From Dyadobacter sp. CY261 (GTDB taxonomy: Bacteria > Bacteroidota > Bacteroidia > Cytophagales > Spirosomataceae), in assembly GCF_021440085.1 (NCBI RefSeq), contig NZ_JAKCPW010000001.1:372001-436000 (forward strand): a stretch of DNA of 64,000 nucleotides, given 5' to 3'. Position 1 is the stretch's first letter. Every line of letters begins with the position of its first letter. This document shows, in pieces, positions 53,790 through 61,926 of this stretch. The notes under the pieces were generated by a model. That model worked only from the letters and a program-made list of their open reading frames with translations, did no database searches and was not told the origin of the DNA. Position numbers and translations under genes: made by a program.

Positions 53790-55742
53790 CTATTCCACAA
53801 CCCGCACGCCCACGTACGAAGAAGTCTCTCCCGACAAATAGACCCTGTGTTCCGCTTTCTGAAAATCAGCTTCCGTGGCTTTATATATGTTTACAAATTT
53901 CTGCGGATTGCGGTCTACGAGCGGGAACCACGAGCTTTGAACCTGCACCATGATCTTATGGCCTTTTTTGAAACGATGCGCCGCATCCTGCATATCGAAT
54001 TTCACATTTTCGATCATGCCGGGCGTCATCGGTTCGGGTTTGGAGAAACTTTTGCGGAATTTGGAGCGCATCACTTCGCCACGGATCAATAGCTGAAAAC
54101 CACCCATTTTCATGTTGGGGTTAATAGGACTGTCATTGGGGGCATCTCCGGGGTAAACGTCTATGAGTTTAACCACAAAATCGGCATCGGTGCCGGTGGT
54201 GGATACAAAAAGGTCGGCAAAGACATTGCCGGAAATCGTAATATCTTCTTTCAATACCTCGGATTCGTAAACAAGGACATCGGGTCGGCTGGCGGCGAAA
54301 CGCTGATCTTCATACATGTAATCGCTCCCGCGGATAATGCGGATCTCGGACGTGTAAGGCACCGGCTTTTTCGGGTCACTGATATACTCGTGGAACGACG
54401 GTTTAACACCAGTTTGCATGGTGGCCATCGTCGGTGAAAACGATAACGTGCCATCCGGATGCAGGTAGAGCCTTTTCTCAACGGTGTTTTTCGGCGGCCA
54501 TTGATCGTACTTACGCCATTCGTTTGTTCCCGTTTCGAAAACATAAGCTTTCGGCAGCTTCGGATCAGGTTGGTCTTTCAGGTAATGGTTAAAGACAGGC
54601 AATTCGATCTCTTTTTGATAGAATGTACTCGTTTGTGCTCCAAACCGGATGTGCCCCAGCGACTCGCCGCTCCCGCGCGCCCAGCCTCCATGGATCCAAG
54701 GACCCATCACAAGCCAGTTGGGGGTCTGGGGGTTGTTGCTTGAAACAGCCTGATAGGTTTTCAATGGCCCGTACAGATCCTCCTGGTCAAACCAGCCGCC
54801 GACTACCATAACTGCCGGTTTGATGTTTTTTAAATGAGGCACCGGTGTGCGTGCTTTCCAGAAATCGTTGTAGGTCTCATTCTCCATCATCTGGTTCCAG
54901 ATGCGGTTTTGGCCCTTGAAAATCTGTTCATTAAAGTTTTTGAGAGGCCCCATTTTCTTGTAAAACTCGTAGGAATCGGGCGTGCCGTAAGCGGTGTATT
55001 GTGGCGTTCCTTTCGCAGTCGGCACCGGACGAGGGGCACCGTAAGACGACAGGAATGCAAATGTTCCCATCAGGAAAAATGCACCGTTGTGATGGCGGTC
55101 GTCACCCATAAACCAATCAGTAACCGGCGCCTGTGGCGATGCGATCTTCAATGCGGGGTGTGCCTCTACGGCCGTCATCGTGGTATAATATCCGGGCGCC
55201 GAAATGCCCCAGGTACCTACCTTACCATTATTACCTGCAATATTTTTTAGCAGCCACTCGATGGTATCGTACGTGTCGGAGCTCTCGTCTATGTCGGTTT
55301 TGGTCTTTTTGGCCGGGATGAAAGGGCGGTAAGCCTCAAAATCACCTTCGGACATGAACTTCCCACGAACATCTTGATAAACAATAACATATCCATCCTT
55401 TGCGAACAACATACTTGGCCCCAGCGATGTTTTGTACAAATCCTCACCATATGGAGCAACATTGTAAGGTGTGCGATTCAGCAGGATGGGGTAGGTTTTG
55501 TTTTTTGAAATGTCTTTGGGCAAATAAATGGAAGTAAAGAGCTTGACGCCGTCGCGCATCGGCACCTGCCGCTCTATTTTGGTGTAATGCTGGCGGATGA
55601 AGAGGGAGTCTTCGCTGGGTTTGGTTTGGGCTAGACTCTTTTGTACAAAAAATAAGATTGCCAAAACCGACAAAAATATTCTCAGGGCTGATAAGGAATG
55701 TTTCTGTCTAAGTGGGCGGAAGTGACGTGTAGCAGTGGTCAA
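53790..55742 (-). CDS. Secreted CocE/NonD-family hydrolase (S15-like)
   Basis: 650 residues from a TTG at 55742; there is no ATG or GTG before the signal peptide (ALRIFLSVLAILFFVQKSLAQ). The alpha/beta-hydrolase domain has YQDVRGKFMSEGDF and nucleophile S181 in GTWGISAPGYY, the Asp block GGWFDQEDLYG and the His block MGPWIHGGW, and a C-terminal jelly-roll (DITISGNVFADLFVSTTGTD). The family contains cocaine esterase, X-Pro dipeptidyl peptidases, and glutaryl-7-ACA acylases; those in Bacteroidota are periplasmic acyl or peptidyl hydrolases. No operon partner. Confidence 0.88.
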   Translation of the reverse strand: MTTATRHFRPLRQKHSLSALRIFLSVLAILFFVQKSLAQTKPSEDSLFIRQHYTKIERQVPMRDGVKLFTSIYLPKDISKNKTYPILLNRTPYNVAPYGEDLYKTSLGPSMLFAKDGYVIVYQDVRGKFMSEGDFEAYRPFIPAKKTKTDIDESSDTYDTIEWLLKNIAGNNGKVGTWGISAPGYYTTMTAVEAHPALKIASPQAPVTDWFMGDDRHHNGAFFLMGTFAFLSSYGAPRPVPTAKGTPQYTAYGTPDSYEFYKKMGPLKNFNEQIFKGQNRIWNQMMENETYNDFWKARTPVPHLKNIKPAVMVVGGWFDQEDLYGPLKTYQAVSSNNPQTPNWLVMGPWIHGGWARGSGESLGHIRFGAQTSTFYQKEIELPVFNHYLKDQPDPKLPKAYVFETGTNEWRKYDQWPPKNTVEKRLYLHPDGTLSFSPTMATMQTGVKPSFHEYISDPKKPVPYTSEIRIIRGSDYMYEDQRFAASRPDVLVYESEVLKEDITISGNVFADLFVSTTGTDADFVVKLIDVYPGDAPNDSPINPNMKMGGFQLLIRGEVMRSKFRKSFSKPEPMTPGMIENVKFDMQDAAHRFKKGHKIMVQVQSSWFPLVDRNPQKFVNIYKATEADFQKAEHRVYLSGETSSYVGVRVVE

Positions 55743-56105
55743 AGCGATATTTGAAAGGTTAGTTTAAGCCAATTTAAACATAAATGCATTAGCTCAGCCA
55801 ACTACGCATTGGAATGACTACAATCCGCTGGGTAAGTCATCCTGGCGGCAGTGGTGTTTCAATCAGAAACGGATTCGTCGGAGTTAAACCTTCCCAATCT
55901 TAAAACAGGTTCTTACTGCCTTGTTTTACAACTGGCGGACGGGTCGTGCCATAGCCAGTCAATTGTGGTAAGCCATTAAACATTCAGGGTCTGTGAGTCC
56001 GACCCGCGCCATTCGATAAACCATATGGTCAGGACGGACATCGTAGTTCTCATTCAGACTGATAGGATCTATTTTCATTTATTTCGCACTTAAACAATAA
56101 AGGAA
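55743..56105. other. Intergenic region holding the T9SS-tail fossil
   Basis: Between the divergent hydrolase and delta-60 genes. 55743-55841 and 55980-56105 show no gene; the first is A/T-rich next to the hydrolase start. The middle holds the remnant listed separately. A weak -7-like TATTTTCA lies at 56069-56076. Confidence 0.5.
55842..55979 (+). pseudogene. Fossil of a T9SS C-terminal sorting domain
   Basis: The plus-strand frame ending at the TAA of 55977-55979 reads VVFQSETDSSELNLPNLKTG, then SYCLVLQLADGSCHSQSIVV, ending SH. It aligns without gaps to the last 44 residues of the delta-60 protein just downstream (FQSESHSPEIALPDLEAG, QYCLILQLADGSTKSQTIFI), about 60 percent identical. No start or upstream body remains; an in-frame stop stands just before (TAA at 55833-55835). 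It is the tail left from a deleted tandem paralogue. Confidence 0.8.
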
Positions 56106-57953
56106 ATGAGACCGTACTTTTTGATCTGCCTTTTCAGTTTGTTGAGTTTAATGACCCATGCCCAACCCGGTTCGCTCGATGCCAGTTTTGGCAATGGCGG
56201 AAAAGTGCTAACTAATGTGGATCAAACCAGAAATGTAACCAATTCCGTGTTGGTGCAGCCTGATGGAAAAATTGTGGTGGTGGGGTATTGCCGACCCGTA
56301 GACTATGAGGGGTATTTTGCGCTGGCCCGATACAATCAAAACGGCACAATAGACAAAGATTTTGGCCTGGATGGGATAGTTACAACTATTATTAACGGGG
56401 ATGAAGATATCGCCCTCTCAGGAACACTGCAAGCGGATGGTAAGATTATTGCTGCGGGGTATAGTTGGACCGGGATGGACTATGATTTTGCGATGGTAAG
56501 ATACAATGCTGACGGAACCAGAGATATGTCGTTTGGGTCGAATGGCATAGTAACGACAGATTTTGAAGGGAATAACGATAAAGCGAATCAGGTTGTCATT
56601 GCTCCGGACGGATCAATATTTCTCGTTGGTTTTGCCGGAAATGGCAATTATTTGCAAATGGATATGGCTTCTGCCCGATATGATACGAACGGTTCACCAA
56701 TGTTAACTTTTGGTACAAATGGCAAATCAATTGTAGCTGTTAGCGAAGATTTAAGGGATGCGGCGCGAGGAGCTGTGTTACAGGATGACGGGAAGCTTAT
56801 TATTGTGGGATCTGCTGCAATTGGAGGCGTTTTAGATGAATATGTCAATGAGGTAATCGTAGTGTTGAGGCTAAATACAAACGGCTCGTTGGACAGCTCC
56901 TTTGGAGATCTTGGAATAGTAAAACGGTCTATTGGCAAAATCGATATCGGGACTTCAATTACTTTACAAGAAAATGGACAAATAGTCGTGTTAGCTGAAT
57001 CTATTTCAGTTGAATACAATGGCTATTCAGACTTTGCGGTATTAAGGTTGGATCATAATGGTAATCTCGACAACAGTTTTGGAATAAACGGCGCCTCTAT
57101 CTTTTCATTTGATAATACCAACGACACGGGTTATGCACTGTGCCTGCAACCCGACCAGAAGATACTTGCCGCCGGCTACACCGCGGTCAACAACGGCTCG
57201 ACAGTGGATTTTGCACTCGCCCGGTTTAATCCGAATGGAACGCTGGACAATACGTTTGGCAACGGAGGAAAAGTAACCGTCGACTTTCAGGGTGGATTGG
57301 ATTTTGGAGCTTCAATCGCTTTGCAGAAAGACGGGAAGATCGTCATGGCAGGGGCGGCCAGGGTGGGCAATGACTTTGACTTCGGATTGGTGCGGTTTGA
57401 AAATGACATCGCTTTACCTGTTAAACTCATCCGTTTTGACGCGACCCGGCAGGAAAAACAGGTTCATCTGAAGTGGCAAACGTCGGAGGAAATGAACAGC
57501 AATTATTTTGAGATACAAAAAAGCCCGGATGGTATTAAATGGGCGGCCATTGGGACGGTCGGCGCAGCCGAAAATTCGGTAATTGGAAGAGAATACTATT
57601 TTGTAGACGAAAACCCGCAGCCAGGTCAAAACTACTATCGTTTGAAAATGGTGGATAAGGACGAATCTTTTGCTTTTAGCAGTGTTAAAGTAATCCTTCT
57701 TGATTTAATGTCTGCAAAAAATGAGTTAGTTGTATATCCTAATCCGGTAAAGGGAAAATTGTACGTCTCGCTTGGGAAAAGCGAAACACTTCAACTTGTG
57801 CAGCTCTATCATCTGAACGGTGTGCTGGCATTTCAATCGGAATCACACTCCCCCGAGATAGCGCTTCCCGATCTCGAAGCCGGACAATATTGTCTGATTT
57901 TACAACTGGCGGACGGGTCGACAAAAAGTCAGACGATTTTTATCAGCCGGTAG
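56106..57953 (+). CDS. Delta-60 repeat protein with T9SS sorting domain
   Basis: 615 residues. Signal peptide (LICLFSLLSLMTHAQ). The body (about 22-430) is a series of delta-60 repeats, each of about 55-60 residues with the pattern LVQPDGKIVVVGY ... FALARYNQNGTID-FGLDG, which fold as a beta-propeller. A short FN3-like module (VHLKWQTSEEMNSNYFEIQK) and the T9SS type A domain (ELVVYPNPVKGKLYVS to YCLILQLADG) close the protein. It is exported to the cell surface or medium; the function is unknown. A remnant of a paralogue tail lies just upstream. Confidence 0.88.
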   Translation: MRPYFLICLFSLLSLMTHAQPGSLDASFGNGGKVLTNVDQTRNVTNSVLVQPDGKIVVVGYCRPVDYEGYFALARYNQNGTIDKDFGLDGIVTTIINGDEDIALSGTLQADGKIIAAGYSWTGMDYDFAMVRYNADGTRDMSFGSNGIVTTDFEGNNDKANQVVIAPDGSIFLVGFAGNGNYLQMDMASARYDTNGSPMLTFGTNGKSIVAVSEDLRDAARGAVLQDDGKLIIVGSAAIGGVLDEYVNEVIVVLRLNTNGSLDSSFGDLGIVKRSIGKIDIGTSITLQENGQIVVLAESISVEYNGYSDFAVLRLDHNGNLDNSFGINGASIFSFDNTNDTGYALCLQPDQKILAAGYTAVNNGSTVDFALARFNPNGTLDNTFGNGGKVTVDFQGGLDFGASIALQKDGKIVMAGAARVGNDFDFGLVRFENDIALPVKLIRFDATRQEKQVHLKWQTSEEMNSNYFEIQKSPDGIKWAAIGTVGAAENSVIGREYYFVDENPQPGQNYYRLKMVDKDESFAFSSVKVILLDLMSAKNELVVYPNPVKGKLYVSLGKSETLQLVQLYHLNGVLAFQSESHSPEIALPDLEAGQYCLILQLADGSTKSQTIFISR

Positions 57954-58075
57954 GAAGTTGAGTAGAAGAACTATAACATAGAAATGCTGCCATCCTCAGA
58001 GATTAAATCGGAGCATTTGTAATTTATTGTCAAGTACTGTATATTGCATAGTACCTTGTAAAACAATTTTTGGCT

Positions 58076-58441
58076 ATGAAAATGAAATACCTGATCACCG
58101 TGCTCGCTATTGCTGCACTGTTTTCCTCTTGCCACCGTTCCGGTGAAACGAATGTCAAAGTAAAGGATACCGATGACTACTACCGTTTTTCCGCGGTTTT
58201 CGATGAGAGTTTGTCGTCGCGTATCAGCAAGTTTATCGGCGAGGAAGTTTCGCCCGTACATATCAATCCGGATATTGATTCAAAGGTAATCACGGTTTTA
58301 AGCGATAACACCAAGTTGACGGTGGAGACGTCGCCAGGGGAGGTGATGGTGTACCTCGACAAAGACGAGAATGGCCCTGCTTCGTACCATCGTGTCAAGA
58401 ACATGTGCGAAGGGATCAAGGACATTATCGTTGGGAAATAA
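58076..58441 (+). CDS. Small lipoprotein, unknown function
   Basis: 121 residues from the ATG at 58076 (MKMKYLITVLAIAALFSSC); two codons earlier a TTG opens the frame. Lipidated C19. The mature domain has an alternating strand/helix pattern (YRFSAVFDESLSSRISKFIG, KVITVLSDNTKLTVETSPGE) without a recognised family. Single gene with a short A/T-rich upstream region. Confidence 0.7.
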   Translation: MKMKYLITVLAIAALFSSCHRSGETNVKVKDTDDYYRFSAVFDESLSSRISKFIGEEVSPVHINPDIDSKVITVLSDNTKLTVETSPGEVMVYLDKDENGPASYHRVKNMCEGIKDIIVGK

Positions 58442-58489
58442 CGCTTAACAATGCCTTCAGATAACCACGGCCCAATGACCAAAAATTTC

Positions 58490-58497
58490 TATTTTTG
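58490..58497 (+). promoter_or_regulatory. -7 promoter box of the LuxR-type gene
   Basis: TATTTTTG, a full TAnnTTTG match, 23 bases before the ATG at 58521. Confidence 0.45.
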
Positions 58498-58520
58498 GCT
58501 ACCCAACGGACTGGTTACAA

Positions 58521-59006
58521 ATGGCTTCGAACGCACTCAGCGGTTTTTACCACAAGCACAGGCAAGAGATCCTCTATGGGATTTCTCTTGCCTTGTTGCT
58601 TTTTTTGCTCAAATGGCTTGAATTGCGGTTCCTCATCATCGACCATATCATTGAAATTTATGTCGGCGCCATTGCTCTGGTGTTCACCGGGCTCGGAATA
58701 TGGCTGGCGCAAAAGCTCACGACGCCGAAAGTCGAAACGCGGATCGTCGAACGCGAAGTGTATGTGATGGCGGAGGACGAGTTTGCGGTTAACGAGGCGG
58801 AGCGGCAGCGGCTTGGCATCAGCCATCGAGAGCTGGAAGTGCTGCAACTCGTTGCGGAGGGGCTAAGCAACCAGGAGGTCGCGGAGCGGCTTTTTGTTTC
58901 CCTGAACACCGTGAAAACGCATTCGTCCCGGATCTTTGAAAAGCTGGAAGTGCGCAACCGCACGCAGGCGGTGGAACGAGCCAGGCGGCTCAGGCTGATT
59001 GCGTGA
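58521..59006 (+). CDS. Membrane-anchored LuxR-type regulator
   Basis: 161 residues. Two membrane helices (about 17-35 and 42-64) form a hairpin with both ends inside; a linker with a heptad pattern (VETRIVEREVYVMAEDEFAV) leads to the LuxR HTH (about 95-157; LGISHRELEVLQLVAEGLS, then NTVKTHSSRIFEKLEVRNRT). The gene lacks any receiver domain, so the signal must come through the membrane or by dimerisation. It is followed by a DUF4199 membrane-protein gene, 100 bases on, a frequent neighbour in Bacteroidota. Confidence 0.88.
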   Translation: MASNALSGFYHKHRQEILYGISLALLLFLLKWLELRFLIIDHIIEIYVGAIALVFTGLGIWLAQKLTTPKVETRIVEREVYVMAEDEFAVNEAERQRLGISHRELEVLQLVAEGLSNQEVAERLFVSLNTVKTHSSRIFEKLEVRNRTQAVERARRLRLIA

Positions 59007-59106
59007 AATTTCCGCGCTGCGTCGCAAAATCACCCGAAAGTATGAAGCGGAAACGACCATTACGTGTCAATTTTGCAGCATTATCAGACATCTAAATCAT
59101 AAGTAT

Positions 59107-59640
59107 ATGAACAGGATTATCGTGATCTGCGGGATCATTTCGGGTGTGATTGTTTCTACTTTCATGGTTGTATCGGTTGGCGCGTGTTACAAGCAGGGCA
59201 ATTTCGAAGGTAATATGCTGCTCGGCTATGCGGCCATGCTGCTGGCGTTCTCAATGGTTTTCGTAGGCATCAAAAATTACCGCGACAAGTATAGTCAGGG
59301 CGTAGTTTCGTTTGGCAAGGCATTTAAAATCGGGTTGTATATCACGCTTGTCGCGTCGACGGTGTATGTGATCGTCTGGTTATTTGACTACTATTTTTTC
59401 ATTCCCGATTTTATGGACAAATACACGGCGCACCTCCTAAGGCAGTTTAAGGCTGAGGGGCCGACCCAGGCGGAACTTGACAAGAAAATGGTTGAGCTTG
59501 CCGGATACAAGGATATGTACAAAAGCCCGCTGATGGTCATTTTATGGACTTATGCCGAAATCCTGCCAGTCGGCCTGGTTGTCTCCCTGATTTCTGCATT
59601 GATCCTCAAGAGGCCGGGCGCACAAGTGCGGTCAGTATAA
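59107..59640 (+). CDS. DUF4199 membrane protein
   Basis: 177 residues from the ATG at 59107 (MNRIIVICGIISGVIV); the frame is open 36 codons further but has no membrane helix there. Four transmembrane segments, the conserved SMVFVGIKNYRDKYSQGVVSF and GYKDMYKSPLMVILWTYAEI, and the C-terminal helix LVVSLISALIL are DUF4199 features. The function is unknown. Confidence 0.88.
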   Translation: MNRIIVICGIISGVIVSTFMVVSVGACYKQGNFEGNMLLGYAAMLLAFSMVFVGIKNYRDKYSQGVVSFGKAFKIGLYITLVASTVYVIVWLFDYYFFIPDFMDKYTAHLLRQFKAEGPTQAELDKKMVELAGYKDMYKSPLMVILWTYAEILPVGLVVSLISALILKRPGAQVRSV

Positions 59641-59774
59641 CTGCAACCGAATAATTAGTTTTTACAGGTATTTAATAATAATTAAAACTATTACTACGGT
59701 CAGAAGGGTTGCGTCCGAAGATTTTAGGTATAATTGCTTGAAAATCTTTGATTAAACGCAAACCCTTCATTTCT

Positions 59775-61925
59775 GTGAAAAAACTCTACTTTCTGTTGGC
59801 AGTGCTGCTTTCGGTTACTGCAAAGGCGCAATGCCCAACCGACCTCATTATTTCCGATCAGGCGACGCTGGATGATTTCGTAACTAATAATGCGGGTTGC
59901 GTAAACCTGCCTGGCGATCTCATCATAGAAGGTGCAGACATTGTAGACCTTAGCCCTCTCAGCACGCTAACGAGCGTAGGAGGTATCATTTCGATCCGTA
60001 ACAATCCGTTGCTGACGAGCCTTGCCGGGCTTGACAATATCGTTTCGATCGATTCTTTGCTGGAAGTACATGATAATCCGTCACTATTGGGCCTGGCAGG
60101 ACTCGAAGGCATTACAGCGGTGAACGGCGACCTCATCATCGATAATAATATAGTGCTCAAAAACCTCGCGGGGATCAAAAACATTGTATCCGTGGCCGGT
60201 TCGCTGGTGATAGGGACCAGTGATTCGTTGAAATCGATCAGTGATCTCACGATTGCCTCCGTGGACAGTTCAATTCATATCGGATTTAATGGGGCGCTGG
60301 CGTCGTTGGCCGGACTTGAAAATATTACGCAAATCAACGGTAACCTGGAAATTACAAATAACCTGTCGATCAAGGATTTGACGGGTCTTAGCGGGCTGAT
60401 GTCCGTTGGAGGCAGCGCTTACGTGGATTTTAACGATAGCCTTGTAAACCTGCAAGGCCTTAACCAGCTCACCTCAATTGGTGGCGAGCTTTTTCTGGAT
60501 TTTAATTTTTTGCTCGAAAACCTCGGCGGACTCGAACAGCTTACCTCGATCGGCAGCCACCTCACGATTGCCGACACCGATACCCTGACGGACATTTCGG
60601 CACTGGGTAACCTTTCTTTCATCGGTGGTGCCTTCTATTTGTTTAATAATGTGGAGCTGAAAACATTGAACGGGTTGGAGAGTCTATCTTCTTTGGGCAA
60701 AGAACTGGTCATTACGCTCAATCCGTTGCTGGAAAATCTGGACGGTCTTAGCGGGCTGACGACCACTGGGGATCTCGGGGTGCAGATCGCCGCCAACTTT
60801 TCACTAAAAAATGTAGATGGATTGTCCTCACTGACATCGACTGGCGGTGACCTGCAATTGATTTTTAACCCTTCGTTGCAAAATCTTTCCGGTCTGGGAA
60901 ATCTGCAAACGCTTGGACCCTTGGGCGCGCTGGTGGTTTTTGCCAATGATTCTCTGACTGATTTGCAAGGACTTAACGGCCTGACGACTGTCGACCAGCT
61001 TTTTATAGAATCGAATTGGGGCCTCAAATCGCTGGCCGGACTCGATAATCTTGTTTCTGTAACCGATTCAGTTTCTATTTCATTTAACGACAGCCTGACA
61101 AACCTTGATGGCCTTGCTGCATTGCAGAGCATCGGGGGTGGCTTGCTGATGATGGATGATTTGCTACTAACAAGCCTGGATGGTCTCAGTAGTCTGTTAT
61201 CGATAAGCGGCACGATTACCATCGTCGATAATCCGGTTCTTGAAACCTGCGCTACCGCGAGATTCTGTGCAATTCTTAAAACCAAATCGGTTGACGAAGT
61301 TTTGATTGAAAATAACCTCGGAGATTGCGAAACCCGAGAAGCGGTGGATCTCGCCTGCGTGCAGTTGCCGGTTACATTGATCCGTTTTACAGCCCAAAAA
61401 GAGGAGAGAACTGCATTGCTGGAATGGGCAACCAGCTCGGAGTCGAATAGTGACTATTTTGAAATACAACACAGCACAGCCGATGGAAAAACATGGGTTG
61501 CTTTGGGAAAAGTTAGTGCGAATGGGGAGAGTGCCACCACAAAACAATACAAATTTGTTCATGCGCAGCCGCTGGCCGGAAGCAATCTCTACCGCCTCAA
61601 AATGGTCGACCGCGCGGCGGACCGTAAGGAAGGAAGTTATGCTTTTAGCAGTATTCAGGCGGTCCGGTTCGACAGCGAATTGTCGATTGAAGTTTATCCC
61701 AATCCGGTTGCTACAAGCCTGATGATCCGGTCAGGAAATGCTCATGTTCAGCAAATTGCATTGTATAATGCTGCTGGTAAGCGTATTGCGTTCAAAACAC
61801 TGGATAGCAGGTTGGCACCCGGAATAACGACCATCGACACCAGCCAATTACCGGCAGGCTTGTACATTGCCAAAGTCGCTTATGCAAACGGATCGACGGA
61901 AACTGGCAGATTTGTCAAGAAATAG
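59775..61925 (+). CDS. Leucine-rich-repeat surface protein with T9SS sorting domain
   Basis: 716 residues from the GTG at 59775, which opens a clean signal peptide (VKKLYFLLAVLLSVTAKAQ); a TTG nine codons earlier is an alternative. The body (about 20-510) is a run of about 20 leucine-rich units of 22-24 residues with LxGLxxLxSIGGxLxIxxN pattern, resembling the L-domain solenoid of bacterial receptor-L-like proteins. A Cys-containing cap (ETCATARFCAILKTKSVDE) ends it. FN3-like (LLEWATSSESNSDYFEIQHS) and T9SS type A (SIEVYPNPVATSLMIRS) modules follow. Surface-exposed; likely protein- or glycan-binding. Stops one base from the next, convergent gene. Confidence 0.85.
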   Translation: MKKLYFLLAVLLSVTAKAQCPTDLIISDQATLDDFVTNNAGCVNLPGDLIIEGADIVDLSPLSTLTSVGGIISIRNNPLLTSLAGLDNIVSIDSLLEVHDNPSLLGLAGLEGITAVNGDLIIDNNIVLKNLAGIKNIVSVAGSLVIGTSDSLKSISDLTIASVDSSIHIGFNGALASLAGLENITQINGNLEITNNLSIKDLTGLSGLMSVGGSAYVDFNDSLVNLQGLNQLTSIGGELFLDFNFLLENLGGLEQLTSIGSHLTIADTDTLTDISALGNLSFIGGAFYLFNNVELKTLNGLESLSSLGKELVITLNPLLENLDGLSGLTTTGDLGVQIAANFSLKNVDGLSSLTSTGGDLQLIFNPSLQNLSGLGNLQTLGPLGALVVFANDSLTDLQGLNGLTTVDQLFIESNWGLKSLAGLDNLVSVTDSVSISFNDSLTNLDGLAALQSIGGGLLMMDDLLLTSLDGLSSLLSISGTITIVDNPVLETCATARFCAILKTKSVDEVLIENNLGDCETREAVDLACVQLPVTLIRFTAQKEERTALLEWATSSESNSDYFEIQHSTADGKTWVALGKVSANGESATTKQYKFVHAQPLAGSNLYRLKMVDRAADRKEGSYAFSSIQAVRFDSELSIEVYPNPVATSLMIRSGNAHVQQIALYNAAGKRIAFKTLDSRLAPGITTIDTSQLPAGLYIAKVAYANGSTETGRFVKK

Positions 61926-61926
61926 G

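Noticed and set aside
56170..57400. Regular DNA periodicity that could suggest a repeat array or CRISPR
   Set aside because: It comes from degenerate protein-level delta-60 repeats; there are no identical DNA repeats or spacers.
59683..59694. ATTACTAC before the LRR gene as a fourth copy of the GH30-locus motif
   Set aside because: Only eight bases match and the tandem 7-mer is missing.
59930..61200. Periodic signal of about 70 bases
   Set aside because: It reflects leucine-rich repeat units in the protein, not a DNA repeat element.
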